Below, piece after piece: positions 23,428 to 31,466 of a DNA stretch of 64,000 bases. The translations under genes and the position numbers were made by a program. Positions within the stretch are counted from its first letter, which is position 1, and every line of letters starts with the position of its first letter. The stretch comes from Streptomyces shenzhenensis (GTDB lineage Bacteria > Actinomycetota > Actinomycetes > Streptomycetales > Streptomycetaceae), in assembly GCF_003688995.1 (NCBI RefSeq), contig NZ_PENI01000039.1:1-64000 (forward strand). The letters are read 5' to 3'. The notes below the pieces were generated by a model, which was not told the origin of the DNA, did not search any database, and saw nothing but the letters and a program-made list of their open reading frames with translations.

Positions 23428-26367
23428 ATGAGCGGCACGGCTGCGGTGGGTGAGCGCACCTGGGCCCCCGGGGAGGCCGGGGGACGCGTCCCGGTGCGGC
23501 TCGCCGCCGTCTACCTGCCCGCGCCGCTCCCGCGCGACGGCCGGATCGCCTTCTGGGACCCCGACGGCGCACCCTTGCCCGCCACGCCCGCCACGCCCGC
23601 CACGCCCGCCACGCCCGACGCTGCACCGCCGACGGCGGCCAGGACGCCCCCGGCCGCCGACCACCGACGGCCGGACGGCGCGCGCCACGGCGAACTGACG
23701 GTCGTCCGCCCGCACGGCGCGAGCGTGCGCCGCCGTACGGTGCCCGCGCTGACCCTGCCGCTCGACGCGGCCCTCCCCGTGCTGGTACGGGCCCGGCACC
23801 ACCCGGCGGCCCACCCGGCGACGGCCTGCTGGGGCGCGGCGGCCCTGCACGCGCTGCGGCTCGCCGCCCGCGGCCGGCTGCTGCCCGGCCTGACCCCCGC
23901 CGGGCACGACGCCTGGCGGGCCGGCCCCCTGGAACCCGACGACATCGCCCACCTGCGCGCCGTCGCCGCGGCCCTGCCCGCCGAGGGCCACGCCGTGCCG
24001 CTGCCGGGCCCCGGACCGCTCAGGCTGCCCGAGCCGGAGGCGCTGGTGCGCTCCTTCCTGGACGCCGTCGCGGACACCCTGCCCCGCACCCCGGCCGCCC
24101 CGCACGCCTCCGGGGGGCCCTTCGCCGCCCGGGAGGCCCACCTGCTGCCCGCCGCCCACGACTGGGCGGCGGAGGTCGCCGCGGGCATGGACGCGGGCGT
24201 GCGGATCTCGCTCCGCCTCGACCTGTCGGCGTACGACCTCTTCGACGCCGTCCCCGGCGGCGACGGGACCCGCGGCGCGGGCGCCGCGATCGTCCAGGTG
24301 CACAGCCTCGCCGACCCCACCCTGGTCGCCGACGCCGCCGGCCTGTGGGCGGGGGAGGCCGACACGGCGTTCGGGCCACGCGCGCGCGTGGACGCGGCCC
24401 TCGCCGTCCGCCGCGCGGCCCGCGTGTGGCCGCCCCTGGACCGGCTCGCCGAACAGGACGTGCCCGACGTGCTCGCCCTGTCCGAAGCGGAACTGGGCGA
24501 CCTGCTCGGGGTGGCGGCCACCCGGCTCGCGGCGGCCGGGGTCGCCGTGCACTGGCCCAGGGACCTGGCGCACGATCTGACGGCGACCGCGGTGGTGCGC
24601 TCCGCGCCCGGCTCGGCGACCGACGGCACCGGCTTCTTCGAGAGCGAGGAACTGCTCCAGTTCCGCTGGCAGTTGGCCCTGGGCGGCGATCCGCTCGGCG
24701 AGGCCGAGATGGACGCGCTCGCCGAGGCGCACCGCCCCGTCGTCCGGCTGCGCGACCGCTGGGTGCTCGTCGACCCCGCGCTGGTCCGCAAGGCCCGCAA
24801 GCGCGAACTGGGCCTGCTCGACCCGGTCGACGCGCTGTCCGTGGCACTCACCGGCACCGCGGAGATCGACGGGGAGAGCGTCGAGGCGGTGCCGGTCGGC
24901 GCGCTGGCGGCACTCCGCGACCGCCTCACCGCCGGGATCCGCCCCGCCCGGCCGCCCGCCGGACTGCACGCCACCCTCCGCGACTACCAGCTGCGCGGGC
25001 TGGCCTGGCTCGACCTGATGACCTCCCTGGGCCTCGGCGGCTGCCTCGCCGACGACATGGGTCTCGGCAAGACGATCACCGTCATCGCCCTGCACCTGAA
25101 GCGGGCCCGCGACGAACCCACCCTGGTGGTCTGCCCCGCGTCCCTGCTCGGCAACTGGCAGCGGGAGATCGCCCGGTTCGCGCCCGGCGTCCCGGTCCGC
25201 CGCTTCCACGGCCCGGACCGTACCCTCGACGGCCTGTCCGGCGGCTTCGTCCTCACCACGTACGGCACGCTGCGCTCCACCGCACCCCGTCTCGCCGAAC
25301 AGCCGTGGGGCATGGTCGTCGCGGACGAGGCACAGCACGTCAAGAACCCGTACTCGGCCACGGCCAAGGCCCTGCGCACCATTCCGACGCCCGCGCGTGT
25401 CGCCCTCACCGGCACACCGGTCGAGAACAACCTGTCCGAGCTGTGGGCGCTGCTCGACTGGACCACCCCCGGACTCCTCGGCCCGCTGAAGTCCTTCCGC
25501 GCCCGGCACGCGCGCGCGGTGGAGAACGGCGAGGACCAGGAGGCGGTGACCCGGTTGGCCCGCCTGGTCCGGCCCTTCCTGCTGCGCCGCAAGAAGTCCG
25601 ACCCCGGCATCGTCCCCGAACTGCCGCCCAAGACGGAGACGGACCACCCGGTGCCGCTCACCCGCGAACAGGCCGCGCTGTACGAGGCGGTGGTCCGCGA
25701 GTCGATGCTCGCCATCGAGACCGCGGAGGGCATCGCCCGCCGCGGTCTCGTCCTCAAGCTGCTCGGCGCGCTCAAGCAGATCTGCGACCATCCCGCGCTG
25801 TATCTCAAGGAGTCGCCGCACGGGGACCGCCTGGCCGCCCGCTCCGGCAAACTGGCCCTGCTCGACGAGCTGTTGGACACCCTGCTGGCCGAGGACGGCT
25901 CGGCGCTCGTCTTCACCCAGTACGTCGGCATGGCCCGCCTGATCACCGCCCACCTGGGCGCCCGCGCGGTCCCCGTGGACCTGCTGCACGGCGGCACGCC
26001 GGTACCGGAGCGCGAACGCATGGTGGACCGCTTCCAGAGCGGGGCGACCCCGGTCCTCGTGCTCTCCCTCAAGGCCGCCGGCACCGGCCTGAACCTCACG
26101 CGCGCGGGTCATGTCGTCCACTTCGACCGCTGGTGGAACCCGGCCGTCGAGGAACAGGCCACCGACCGCGCCTACCGCATCGGGCAGACCCAGCCGGTGC
26201 AGGTCCACCGCCTGGTCACCGAGGGCACGGTGGAGGACCGTATCGCCCGGATGCTGGAGTCCAAGCGCGCCCTGGCGGACGCGATCCTCGGCTCCGGGGA
26301 GTCGGCCCTCACCGAGCTGACGGACCGTGAGCTGTCCGACCTGGTGTCACTGCGGAGACCGTCATGA
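23428..26367 (+). CDS. SNF2-family DEAD/DEAH helicase
   Basis: A 979-residue ATPase. The first 500 residues are the SNF2-associated bacterial domain (SEAELGDLLGVAATRLAAAG, FESEELLQFRWQLALGGDPL). The motor starts near 515 with LRDYQLRGLAWLDLM; motif I is DDMGLGKTITVIA (about 542), motif II is DEAQHVKN (about 633), motif III is LTGTPVENNLSELW, and the C-lobe ends with FDRWWNPAVEEQATDRAYRI. It translocates on duplex DNA, possibly with the SWIM protein whose ATG overlaps its stop. Near residue 50 a 9-bp tandem repeat encodes ATPATPATPATP. ATG 23428 is preferred to a GTG at 23416. Confidence 0.94.
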   Translation: MSGTAAVGERTWAPGEAGGRVPVRLAAVYLPAPLPRDGRIAFWDPDGAPLPATPATPATPATPDAAPPTAARTPPAADHRRPDGARHGELTVVRPHGASVRRRTVPALTLPLDAALPVLVRARHHPAAHPATACWGAAALHALRLAARGRLLPGLTPAGHDAWRAGPLEPDDIAHLRAVAAALPAEGHAVPLPGPGPLRLPEPEALVRSFLDAVADTLPRTPAAPHASGGPFAAREAHLLPAAHDWAAEVAAGMDAGVRISLRLDLSAYDLFDAVPGGDGTRGAGAAIVQVHSLADPTLVADAAGLWAGEADTAFGPRARVDAALAVRRAARVWPPLDRLAEQDVPDVLALSEAELGDLLGVAATRLAAAGVAVHWPRDLAHDLTATAVVRSAPGSATDGTGFFESEELLQFRWQLALGGDPLGEAEMDALAEAHRPVVRLRDRWVLVDPALVRKARKRELGLLDPVDALSVALTGTAEIDGESVEAVPVGALAALRDRLTAGIRPARPPAGLHATLRDYQLRGLAWLDLMTSLGLGGCLADDMGLGKTITVIALHLKRARDEPTLVVCPASLLGNWQREIARFAPGVPVRRFHGPDRTLDGLSGGFVLTTYGTLRSTAPRLAEQPWGMVVADEAQHVKNPYSATAKALRTIPTPARVALTGTPVENNLSELWALLDWTTPGLLGPLKSFRARHARAVENGEDQEAVTRLARLVRPFLLRRKKSDPGIVPELPPKTETDHPVPLTREQAALYEAVVRESMLAIETAEGIARRGLVLKLLGALKQICDHPALYLKESPHGDRLAARSGKLALLDELLDTLLAEDGSALVFTQYVGMARLITAHLGARAVPVDLLHGGTPVPERERMVDRFQSGATPVLVLSLKAAGTGLNLTRAGHVVHFDRWWNPAVEEQATDRAYRIGQTQPVQVHRLVTEGTVEDRIARMLESKRALADAILGSGESALTELTDRELSDLVSLRRPS

Positions 26368-28379
26368 CGGCCGAGCGGGAACGCCCCGCCGACATCGCCC
26401 GTCGCGCACTGCGCGCCGCCCGGGAGGCTTCGGGCACGGCGGAAGCACCGCCGCCGGACGCTGTTCCGGAGACGGCGGAGGGGCCGCCGCGCAGCGGTGC
26501 GTCGAGCGCGACGGAGCGGCGCCCTTACGGGGCCGCTTCGAGGGACGCCGGGGGATCGCCGCGTGAGGCCGCACCGGGCGGTGGCGAGGCGTCTCGTGGC
26601 ACAGGCGGCGCAGGCGGCACCGACGGCCCCTCGGCGCGGCGGCCGAGGCCGGGCGATGCGGCCCGGGCCGCGATCAGGCCGACCGCGTCCGGGTCTCCCG
26701 CCGACGAAGCCCTCGGGCAGCCCGCGCGTCCGGACGGCGGTGCCGCCCGCCCCGAGGATCACGTGGACGCCCGCTCCGAGCGCCACCTGGACAATCGTTC
26801 CGAGCACCGCCCGGACGCCCGCTCCGACGGTCGCCCCGGCGACGTGGCCCGACAGGCGCTCCGGGCGGCCCGCCAGGACCCGCGCAGGGCCGACGAACCG
26901 GACCGGGCGGCCGGGCCGGCCCCCGCCACGGGCCCCGCTCCGGCACAACTCCGCACCGGGGCGGCCCGGGGCGGGCCCGGCCGCGATGTCCGGCAGTTCC
27001 TCGCCGACGCACTCCGGACACCACCGACGACGGCTGCCGCGGCCGAGCACACCGACCCCCCTGCCGGACAGAGCCCTTCGGACGGGCCTCCGCACCTTCC
27101 CCGGACCATGGCCACGCCCCACCGCGACGGTGAACTCCGGCGCACCTTCCCGGCGTTCCCCGGCCGGACGGCATCGGGCGGCCCCGAGGCGTCCTTCGCC
27201 GCCACCTGGTGGGGCAACGCCTGGGTCACCGCTCTGGAGCAGGGCGCGCTGGACGCCGCACGGCTGGCACGCGGACGCGGATACGCCGAGCAGGGGCACG
27301 TGGACGCGATCACCGTGACACCGGGACTCGTGCTGGCGTACGTGCGGGGCAGCCGCCCGCGGCCCTACCGGGTGCAGGTACGGCTGCGCACGTTCGACGA
27401 GGCCGACTGGGAACACTTTCTGGACGCCGCCGCCGAACAACCCGGCCGCATCGCCGCACTGCTCGACCGCCGACTGCCCGCCACCCTCGCCGACAGTGGA
27501 GCAGCGCTGCTGCCCGGCCCCGGCGACCTCGACCCGCGGTGCAGCTGCCCCGACTCGGGTCACCCCTGCAAGCACGCCGCCGCCCTCTGCTACCAGACGG
27601 CACGGCTGCTCGACGCCGACCCCTTCGTCCTGCTCCTGCTGCGCGGCCGCGGCGAACGCCGGCTGCTCGACGCGCTGTCCCGTCGCAGCGCCACCGCCGC
27701 GGCCCGCGCCGCGCAGGACCGGGAGCCGCGGCCGTTGCCCGGCGTACGGGCCGCCGAGGCCCTCGCCGCGCGCCGGCTCCCCCCGCTCCCGGCGCCGTTG
27801 CCGCCGCCCGCGCACCCCGAGCAGCCCCCGGTGTACCCGGCGGCGCCGGGCGGCCCCGACCCCTTCGGCCTGGACCAGCTGGCGACGGACGCCGCCGCCC
27901 GCGCGCACGCGCTGCTGTCCACCGGGCGGGACGCCGTCGGCGAACTGACGCTGTGGCAGGACGCGGTGCGCCTGGCCGCGGCCCGCCCCGGCTCCGGCCT
28001 GACCGCGGCCACCCGCGCGCTCTACTCATCACTGGCAGCCGCCGCGGGCCGCACCCCGGCCGAACTGGCGCGCGCGGTCGCCGCCTGGCGGCAGGGCGGA
28101 CTCGACGGGCTCGCCGTCCTGGAGGAGCCCTGGGACCCGCCGGCGGGCCGCTTCGACCGGGCCCGCCCCCTGCTGCTCGCCGCCGACCTCCCCGCGTTCC
28201 GCCCCTGGCACAACCACCTCACCCACCCGCAGGGCCACGTCCAACTCCGCCTGGGCCGGGACGGCCTGTGGTACGCCTATGAATCGGAGCCGGGCCATGA
28301 CGACTGGTGGCCGCGCGGCACCCCGGACCCGGACCCCGTCGGCGCCCTGACCGGCCTGGGCATCCCGGGCGCCGACTGA
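26364..28379 (+). CDS. SWIM zinc-finger domain protein
   Basis: A 671-residue protein. The first 230 residues are low-complexity, rich in Ala, Arg, Pro and Asp, and probably disordered. The ordered part begins at FAATWWGNAWVTALEQGALD, a signature of SNF2-linked SWIM proteins. The zinc ligands are C393, C395, C402 and H404 (CSCPDSGHPCKH), giving CxCx6CxH. The remaining 260 residues are helical. SWIM fingers bind DNA or protein. Translation is coupled to the SNF2 gene by ATGA, and the pair recurs in actinobacteria, so the two products probably form one complex acting on DNA. Confidence 0.92.
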   Translation: MTAERERPADIARRALRAAREASGTAEAPPPDAVPETAEGPPRSGASSATERRPYGAASRDAGGSPREAAPGGGEASRGTGGAGGTDGPSARRPRPGDAARAAIRPTASGSPADEALGQPARPDGGAARPEDHVDARSERHLDNRSEHRPDARSDGRPGDVARQALRAARQDPRRADEPDRAAGPAPATGPAPAQLRTGAARGGPGRDVRQFLADALRTPPTTAAAAEHTDPPAGQSPSDGPPHLPRTMATPHRDGELRRTFPAFPGRTASGGPEASFAATWWGNAWVTALEQGALDAARLARGRGYAEQGHVDAITVTPGLVLAYVRGSRPRPYRVQVRLRTFDEADWEHFLDAAAEQPGRIAALLDRRLPATLADSGAALLPGPGDLDPRCSCPDSGHPCKHAAALCYQTARLLDADPFVLLLLRGRGERRLLDALSRRSATAAARAAQDREPRPLPGVRAAEALAARRLPPLPAPLPPPAHPEQPPVYPAAPGGPDPFGLDQLATDAAARAHALLSTGRDAVGELTLWQDAVRLAAARPGSGLTAATRALYSSLAAAAGRTPAELARAVAAWRQGGLDGLAVLEEPWDPPAGRFDRARPLLLAADLPAFRPWHNHLTHPQGHVQLRLGRDGLWYAYESEPGHDDWWPRGTPDPDPVGALTGLGIPGAD

Positions 28380-28627
28380 CCTCGGCGCGACTGGCCCTGC
28401 CCCGGCGCCCTGAGCCCGGCGCTCTGCCCCCGGCGCCCTGCGCCCCGCGTGCGGTGTCGCCCCGCGCACCCGGTGCCGACCCGAGTGCCCCCCGTGCCCG
28501 TCCCGGCGTCCCACCGTCGGCCCCGGGGGAGGGGGCCGCCGACAGCTGCCCGCCCAACCGCCCTGCCCCCGCCCCGATTCCGCCGGATTCCCCACCGGCT
28601 CGGCCCGCATCCTCGTACCATGGCCGC

Positions 28628-28699
28628 GTGATCAGCAGCCGACGCCGCCCCGCCGCTCCGCGGTTCCGCGCGCTCGCGTCCCGTCGCTGTTGTTGTTGA
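28628..28699 (+). CDS. Cys-ending leader peptide (23 codons), candidate cysteine attenuator
   Basis: The frame starts at GTG 28628 and encodes an Arg-rich peptide (ISSRRRPAAPRFRALASRR) followed directly by Cys-Cys-Cys and TGA. All three Cys codons are TGT, the rare choice in this genome. TACCAT at 28616-28621 lies 6 bp before the GTG, consistent with a leaderless transcript whose first codon is the leader start. It stands 163 bp upstream of the sulfite-oxidase-like gene. Short Arg-rich, Cys-containing leaders before sulfur genes are known in actinobacteria, and cysteine-responsive upstream ORFs have been described in mycobacteria. A role in cysteine-sensing attenuation is inferred. Confidence 0.6.
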   Translation: MISSRRRPAAPRFRALASRRCCC

Positions 28700-28862
28700 T
28701 CGTCGTCTGACGGTCCTTTCCCCACCGGGCCGTTCAGCCCCCCGAGCGACCTCCCCGAACGCGCCCTTCGCCGTGCCCGGTGCCGATCCGGACGGTGGCC
28801 CGCGTTCCGGTCGAGTGGTCGCCGTCCGCGTACCGCATCCGCCCGAAAGGCAGGCCCGCACC

Positions 28863-30122
28863 ATGCGCACCCCCGAATCCATCCGCGAATCCGCCTACGA
28901 CCGGCGCAGACTGCGTCAGTGGCTCGCCGGTGAGGCCCGCGCCGACGGGGTCTCCCGGCGCGACCTGCTCCGTCTTCTGGCGGCGGCCGGACTCGCCGCC
29001 ACGGCCGCGCCCACCGCCCTCGCCACGCCCGCGACGGCGGCTGCGGGCATCGTCAAACCCCTCCCCGACGAGTGGTTCACCGTGCGCGGCACCAACGCCG
29101 AGACCAGGTTCGCCTCCCTGGCGGGCACCGGCTACCACACCCCGGTCGACCGCTTCTTCGTCCGCAACCACACCTCCACCCCCGTCCTGGACGCCGCCGA
29201 CTGGACCCTCACCGTCCGGGGCGACGGCCTGGTCCACGGCCGGACCGTCGAGTTCTCCCTCGACGACCTCAAGCGGCTGCCCGCCGTGACCCGCACCGCC
29301 TTCGTGGAGTGCGCGGGCAACGGACGCAGCCTGTTCACCAGCCAGCAGGGCGACACCGTCACCGGCACGGCCTGGACGCTCGGCGCGATCGGCACCGCCC
29401 GCTGGACGGGCGTCCGGCTGGCCGACGTGCTGCGCCGGGCCGGGCTCGGGCGCCACGCGGTCGATGTCATGCCCCGCGGCCTCGACCCCGACTACGTCAC
29501 GGCCGACGGCACCGACCTCGGCCCGGTGCGGCGCCCGCTGCCGCTGTCCAAGGCCCTCGACGACGTGCTGCTCGCCTACGAGATGAACGGCGAGCCGCTG
29601 CCGTACGACCACGGCCGTCCCGTACGGGTCCTGGTGCCCTCCTGGATCGGCATCGCCTCGATCAAGTGGGTGGGTGACATCGAGGTGTCGGCGCGGCCGC
29701 TGTACTCGCCCTGGAACACCGACTTCTACCGGCTGTTCGGCGACGCGTACCCGGCGGACGGCAGTGCGCCGCTGACCCGACAGACCGTCAAGAGCGCCTG
29801 GGAGCTGGAGTGGGACGCGCGCCTCGACGCCACCGAGCACCGGCTCACCGGCCGCTCCTGGTCCGGGGCGGGCGGCGTCGTCCGGGTCGACGTCAGCACG
29901 GACGGGGGCAGGACCTGGCGGCGGGCCCGGCTGCACGACGCACCGCGCAGGGCCGGCTGGGTGCGCTGGTCCACCGACTGGCGTCCGCCGGCCCCGGGCG
30001 CCCACACCCTGCTGGCCCGGGCCACCGATGCCGCGGGCCGCACCCAGCCCGACGCCACGACGCCCAACACCCAGGGCTACCTCTTCGACGCGGTGGTCCG
30101 TCACCCGGTGAAGGTGGCGTGA
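28863..30122 (+). CDS. Tat-exported molybdopterin oxidoreductase, sulfite-oxidase family
   Basis: A 419-residue enzyme. A twin-arginine signal (SRRDLLRLLAAAGLAATAAP) directs export of the folded cofactor-bound protein. The Mo-pterin domain has FFVRNHTSTP and the Mo-ligand Cys150 in AFVECAGNGR, then VLLAYEMNGEPLPYDHGRPV and VPSWIGIASIKWVGDIEV. The C-terminal dimerisation domain contains VRVDVSTDGGRTWRRARL and TRAT-like LLARATDAAGRTQPD. Family members oxidise sulfite or reduce S- or N-oxides. GAAAGGCAGG precedes ATG 28863. The upstream Cys-rich leader suggests sulfur-responsive expression. Confidence 0.93.
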   Translation: MRTPESIRESAYDRRRLRQWLAGEARADGVSRRDLLRLLAAAGLAATAAPTALATPATAAAGIVKPLPDEWFTVRGTNAETRFASLAGTGYHTPVDRFFVRNHTSTPVLDAADWTLTVRGDGLVHGRTVEFSLDDLKRLPAVTRTAFVECAGNGRSLFTSQQGDTVTGTAWTLGAIGTARWTGVRLADVLRRAGLGRHAVDVMPRGLDPDYVTADGTDLGPVRRPLPLSKALDDVLLAYEMNGEPLPYDHGRPVRVLVPSWIGIASIKWVGDIEVSARPLYSPWNTDFYRLFGDAYPADGSAPLTRQTVKSAWELEWDARLDATEHRLTGRSWSGAGGVVRVDVSTDGGRTWRRARLHDAPRRAGWVRWSTDWRPPAPGAHTLLARATDAAGRTQPDATTPNTQGYLFDAVVRHPVKVA

Positions 30123-30444
30123 GCGTTCTCCGGCGATTCCGGGGTCCGGTGCGGGCGACCGAGCCGAGATGAGGAGGCGTCAGAACACCGGCTGTCGTCG
30201 ATGGGGTGACCACCAGTCAGATAAATCACCTTGAAGGGCTAAGTGCCTGTCAATCTTCTTGCACACCAGTGGAGTTGGTCATGCCGTCAGCTGTCGGGAG
30301 AGCGGCATACGGGTGCGGCGAGTCCCTCGTTCGGCTCCCCGCTGCCGGGCTCTCGACATGTCCGGCAGGAAAGTCGCGGGAGCTGTTTGTACGTTCATCA
30401 TGCGCCGGCTGCTGAGCCGGTCTCTCGCAGACAGGAGAAGTTGC
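30123..30444. other. 322-bp gene-free stretch
   Basis: This space between the sulfite-oxidase-like gene and the next secreted-protein gene contains AT-richer sequence around 30210-30245, which may hold the promoter of the downstream gene, and a GC-rich tract with partial inverted repeats near 30290-30390. I see no convincing gene, tRNA or known riboswitch in it. Confidence 0.4.
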
Positions 30445-30981
30445 ATGTTGCTGACCCGCTCCACGGCGGTCACCGCCGGTATTGCGGCCGCGGCGGCCCT
30501 GGCCGCGACCGGCATCACCTACGCCTCGGCCACCTCCACATCGGCCCAGGCGTCCCCGGTGGCCCTGCAGGCGGCTCCCGTCCAGGAGCCGTTCGGCGGC
30601 AACGTCGGAAAGGGTAACGAGGAGAAGGGCGAGAACGAGGAGAAGGAGGGCAGGGGCAAGGAGTTCGAAAGAGGATTCGAGAAGAGATTCGAAGAGGGGC
30701 GGATCCACATCAACGAGCGGACGTACTCCTCCCAACCGGACGGCTGCATCACCGTGGTCAGCGGCCTCGGCGCCAAGACCCTGAACATCCGCAACGAGAG
30801 CCGCCGGACCGTCGAGGTCTTCCGCGGGGTCGTCTGCGACAACGGCGCCCCCATCGCCACTGTCGGACCGCACAGCTCCAGTACCGGCGTGAAGCCGGGA
30901 AAGACCGAGGGTATCTTCGTCGAGGACGGAGTGGTGGCCAGTTTCCGGGTCATCAAGGAGCGTCACGAGTTCACGTACTGA
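30445..30981 (+). CDS. secreted protein of unknown function with charged linker
   Basis: A 178-residue exported protein. ATG 30445 follows AGGAGAAG. A Sec-type signal (LTRSTAVTAGIAAAAALAAT) probably ends near ASATS or AQA. A highly charged Glu/Lys/Gly linker follows (GNEEKGENEEKEGRGKEF), then a compact domain of about 90 residues with two cysteines (PDGCITVVSGLGAKTLNIRN, RGVVCDNGAPIATVGPHSSS) that could form a disulfide. I do not recognise the family. It is monocistronic and followed by a strong terminator. Confidence 0.78.
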   Translation: MLLTRSTAVTAGIAAAAALAATGITYASATSTSAQASPVALQAAPVQEPFGGNVGKGNEEKGENEEKEGRGKEFERGFEKRFEEGRIHINERTYSSQPDGCITVVSGLGAKTLNIRNESRRTVEVFRGVVCDNGAPIATVGPHSSSTGVKPGKTEGIFVEDGVVASFRVIKERHEFTY

Positions 30982-31010
30982 ACCGGTTCGACCGGCTGCA
31001 CGACAGGGAT

Positions 31011-31037
31011 CCCCGGCCCGCTGGAATCGGGCCGGGG
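31011..31037. terminator. strong 10-bp GC hairpin
   Basis: CCCCGGCCCG pairs perfectly with CGGGCCGGGG across the 7-nt loop CTGGAAT. It starts 29 bp after the stop of the secreted-protein gene and is the clearest factor-independent-like terminator in the window, although it lacks a long U-tract. Confidence 0.8.
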
Positions 31038-31268
31038 CTCCCCTCCGGGCAGCACCCGGACCACACCATTGTGTGACACTCCGCGTGTCGCGCGCATCCC
31101 GCCGGGTCGGCCGCCCCTCCACCTCACCGGCCCACCCGGCGGCCGACTCCCGCCAAGGCACAGCCCGTTGGGCCCGTCCCGCACCACGGCCACCGGCTCC
31201 GCCCCGGTGCCCCGGCACACCCGAACGGGTGGCGACGGCGCGAGCCGAACGCCATGCCGCCGCCGTCT

Positions 31269-31302
31269 CCCCAGGTCCGTGTTCCGGAGCACGGACCTGG
31301 GG
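31269..31302. repeat. perfect 13-bp inverted repeat in an intergenic region
   Basis: CCCCAGGTCCGTG is followed by the loop TTCCGGAG and the exact complement CACGGACCTGGGG. It lies in the 485-bp gap 30982-31466, about 165 bp before the PcaL-like gene and 230 bp after the terminator at 31011. Apart from these two hairpins the gap shows no supported gene. It may be a second terminator, a structured RNA or one end of a lost element. Confidence 0.6.
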
Positions 31303-31466
31303 GCGGTACGTCCCCCGGCAGGACATACGCACGTGGAGCCCATCGAGAAGCGGTATGTCAAGCCCGGTGCCGAGGATCTTCGCGGAGCCGTCACAACCTG
31401 GGATGGATTGCATGGGCTCCCGACCCAAGCACGTGAGAAAGTGTGAGATGTGAGAGCGTGCAGGGC

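Noticed and set aside
23576..23616. Array of 9-bp CCACGCCCG repeats considered as a repeat locus
   Set aside because: It is an in-frame Ala-Thr-Pro microsatellite within the helicase N-terminal region, not a CRISPR or mobile feature.
22705..26208. 1167-codon frame antisense to the ROK kinase and SNF2 helicase genes
   Set aside because: Composition is dominated by Gly, Arg and Gln as expected for the complement of GC-rich coding DNA; both genes on the other strand are clear.
28380..28627. GC-rich tract with repeated CGGCGCCCTG pieces as a regulatory array
   Set aside because: The pieces are irregular and the composition is simple; no conserved spacing or symmetry supports a binding array.
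30280..30360. tRNA-like piece (GTCGGGAGAGCGGCATACGG, then TCGTTCGGCTCCCC)
   Set aside because: The D-loop-like part is suggestive, but no seven-pair acceptor stem or proper anticodon and T arms can be formed.
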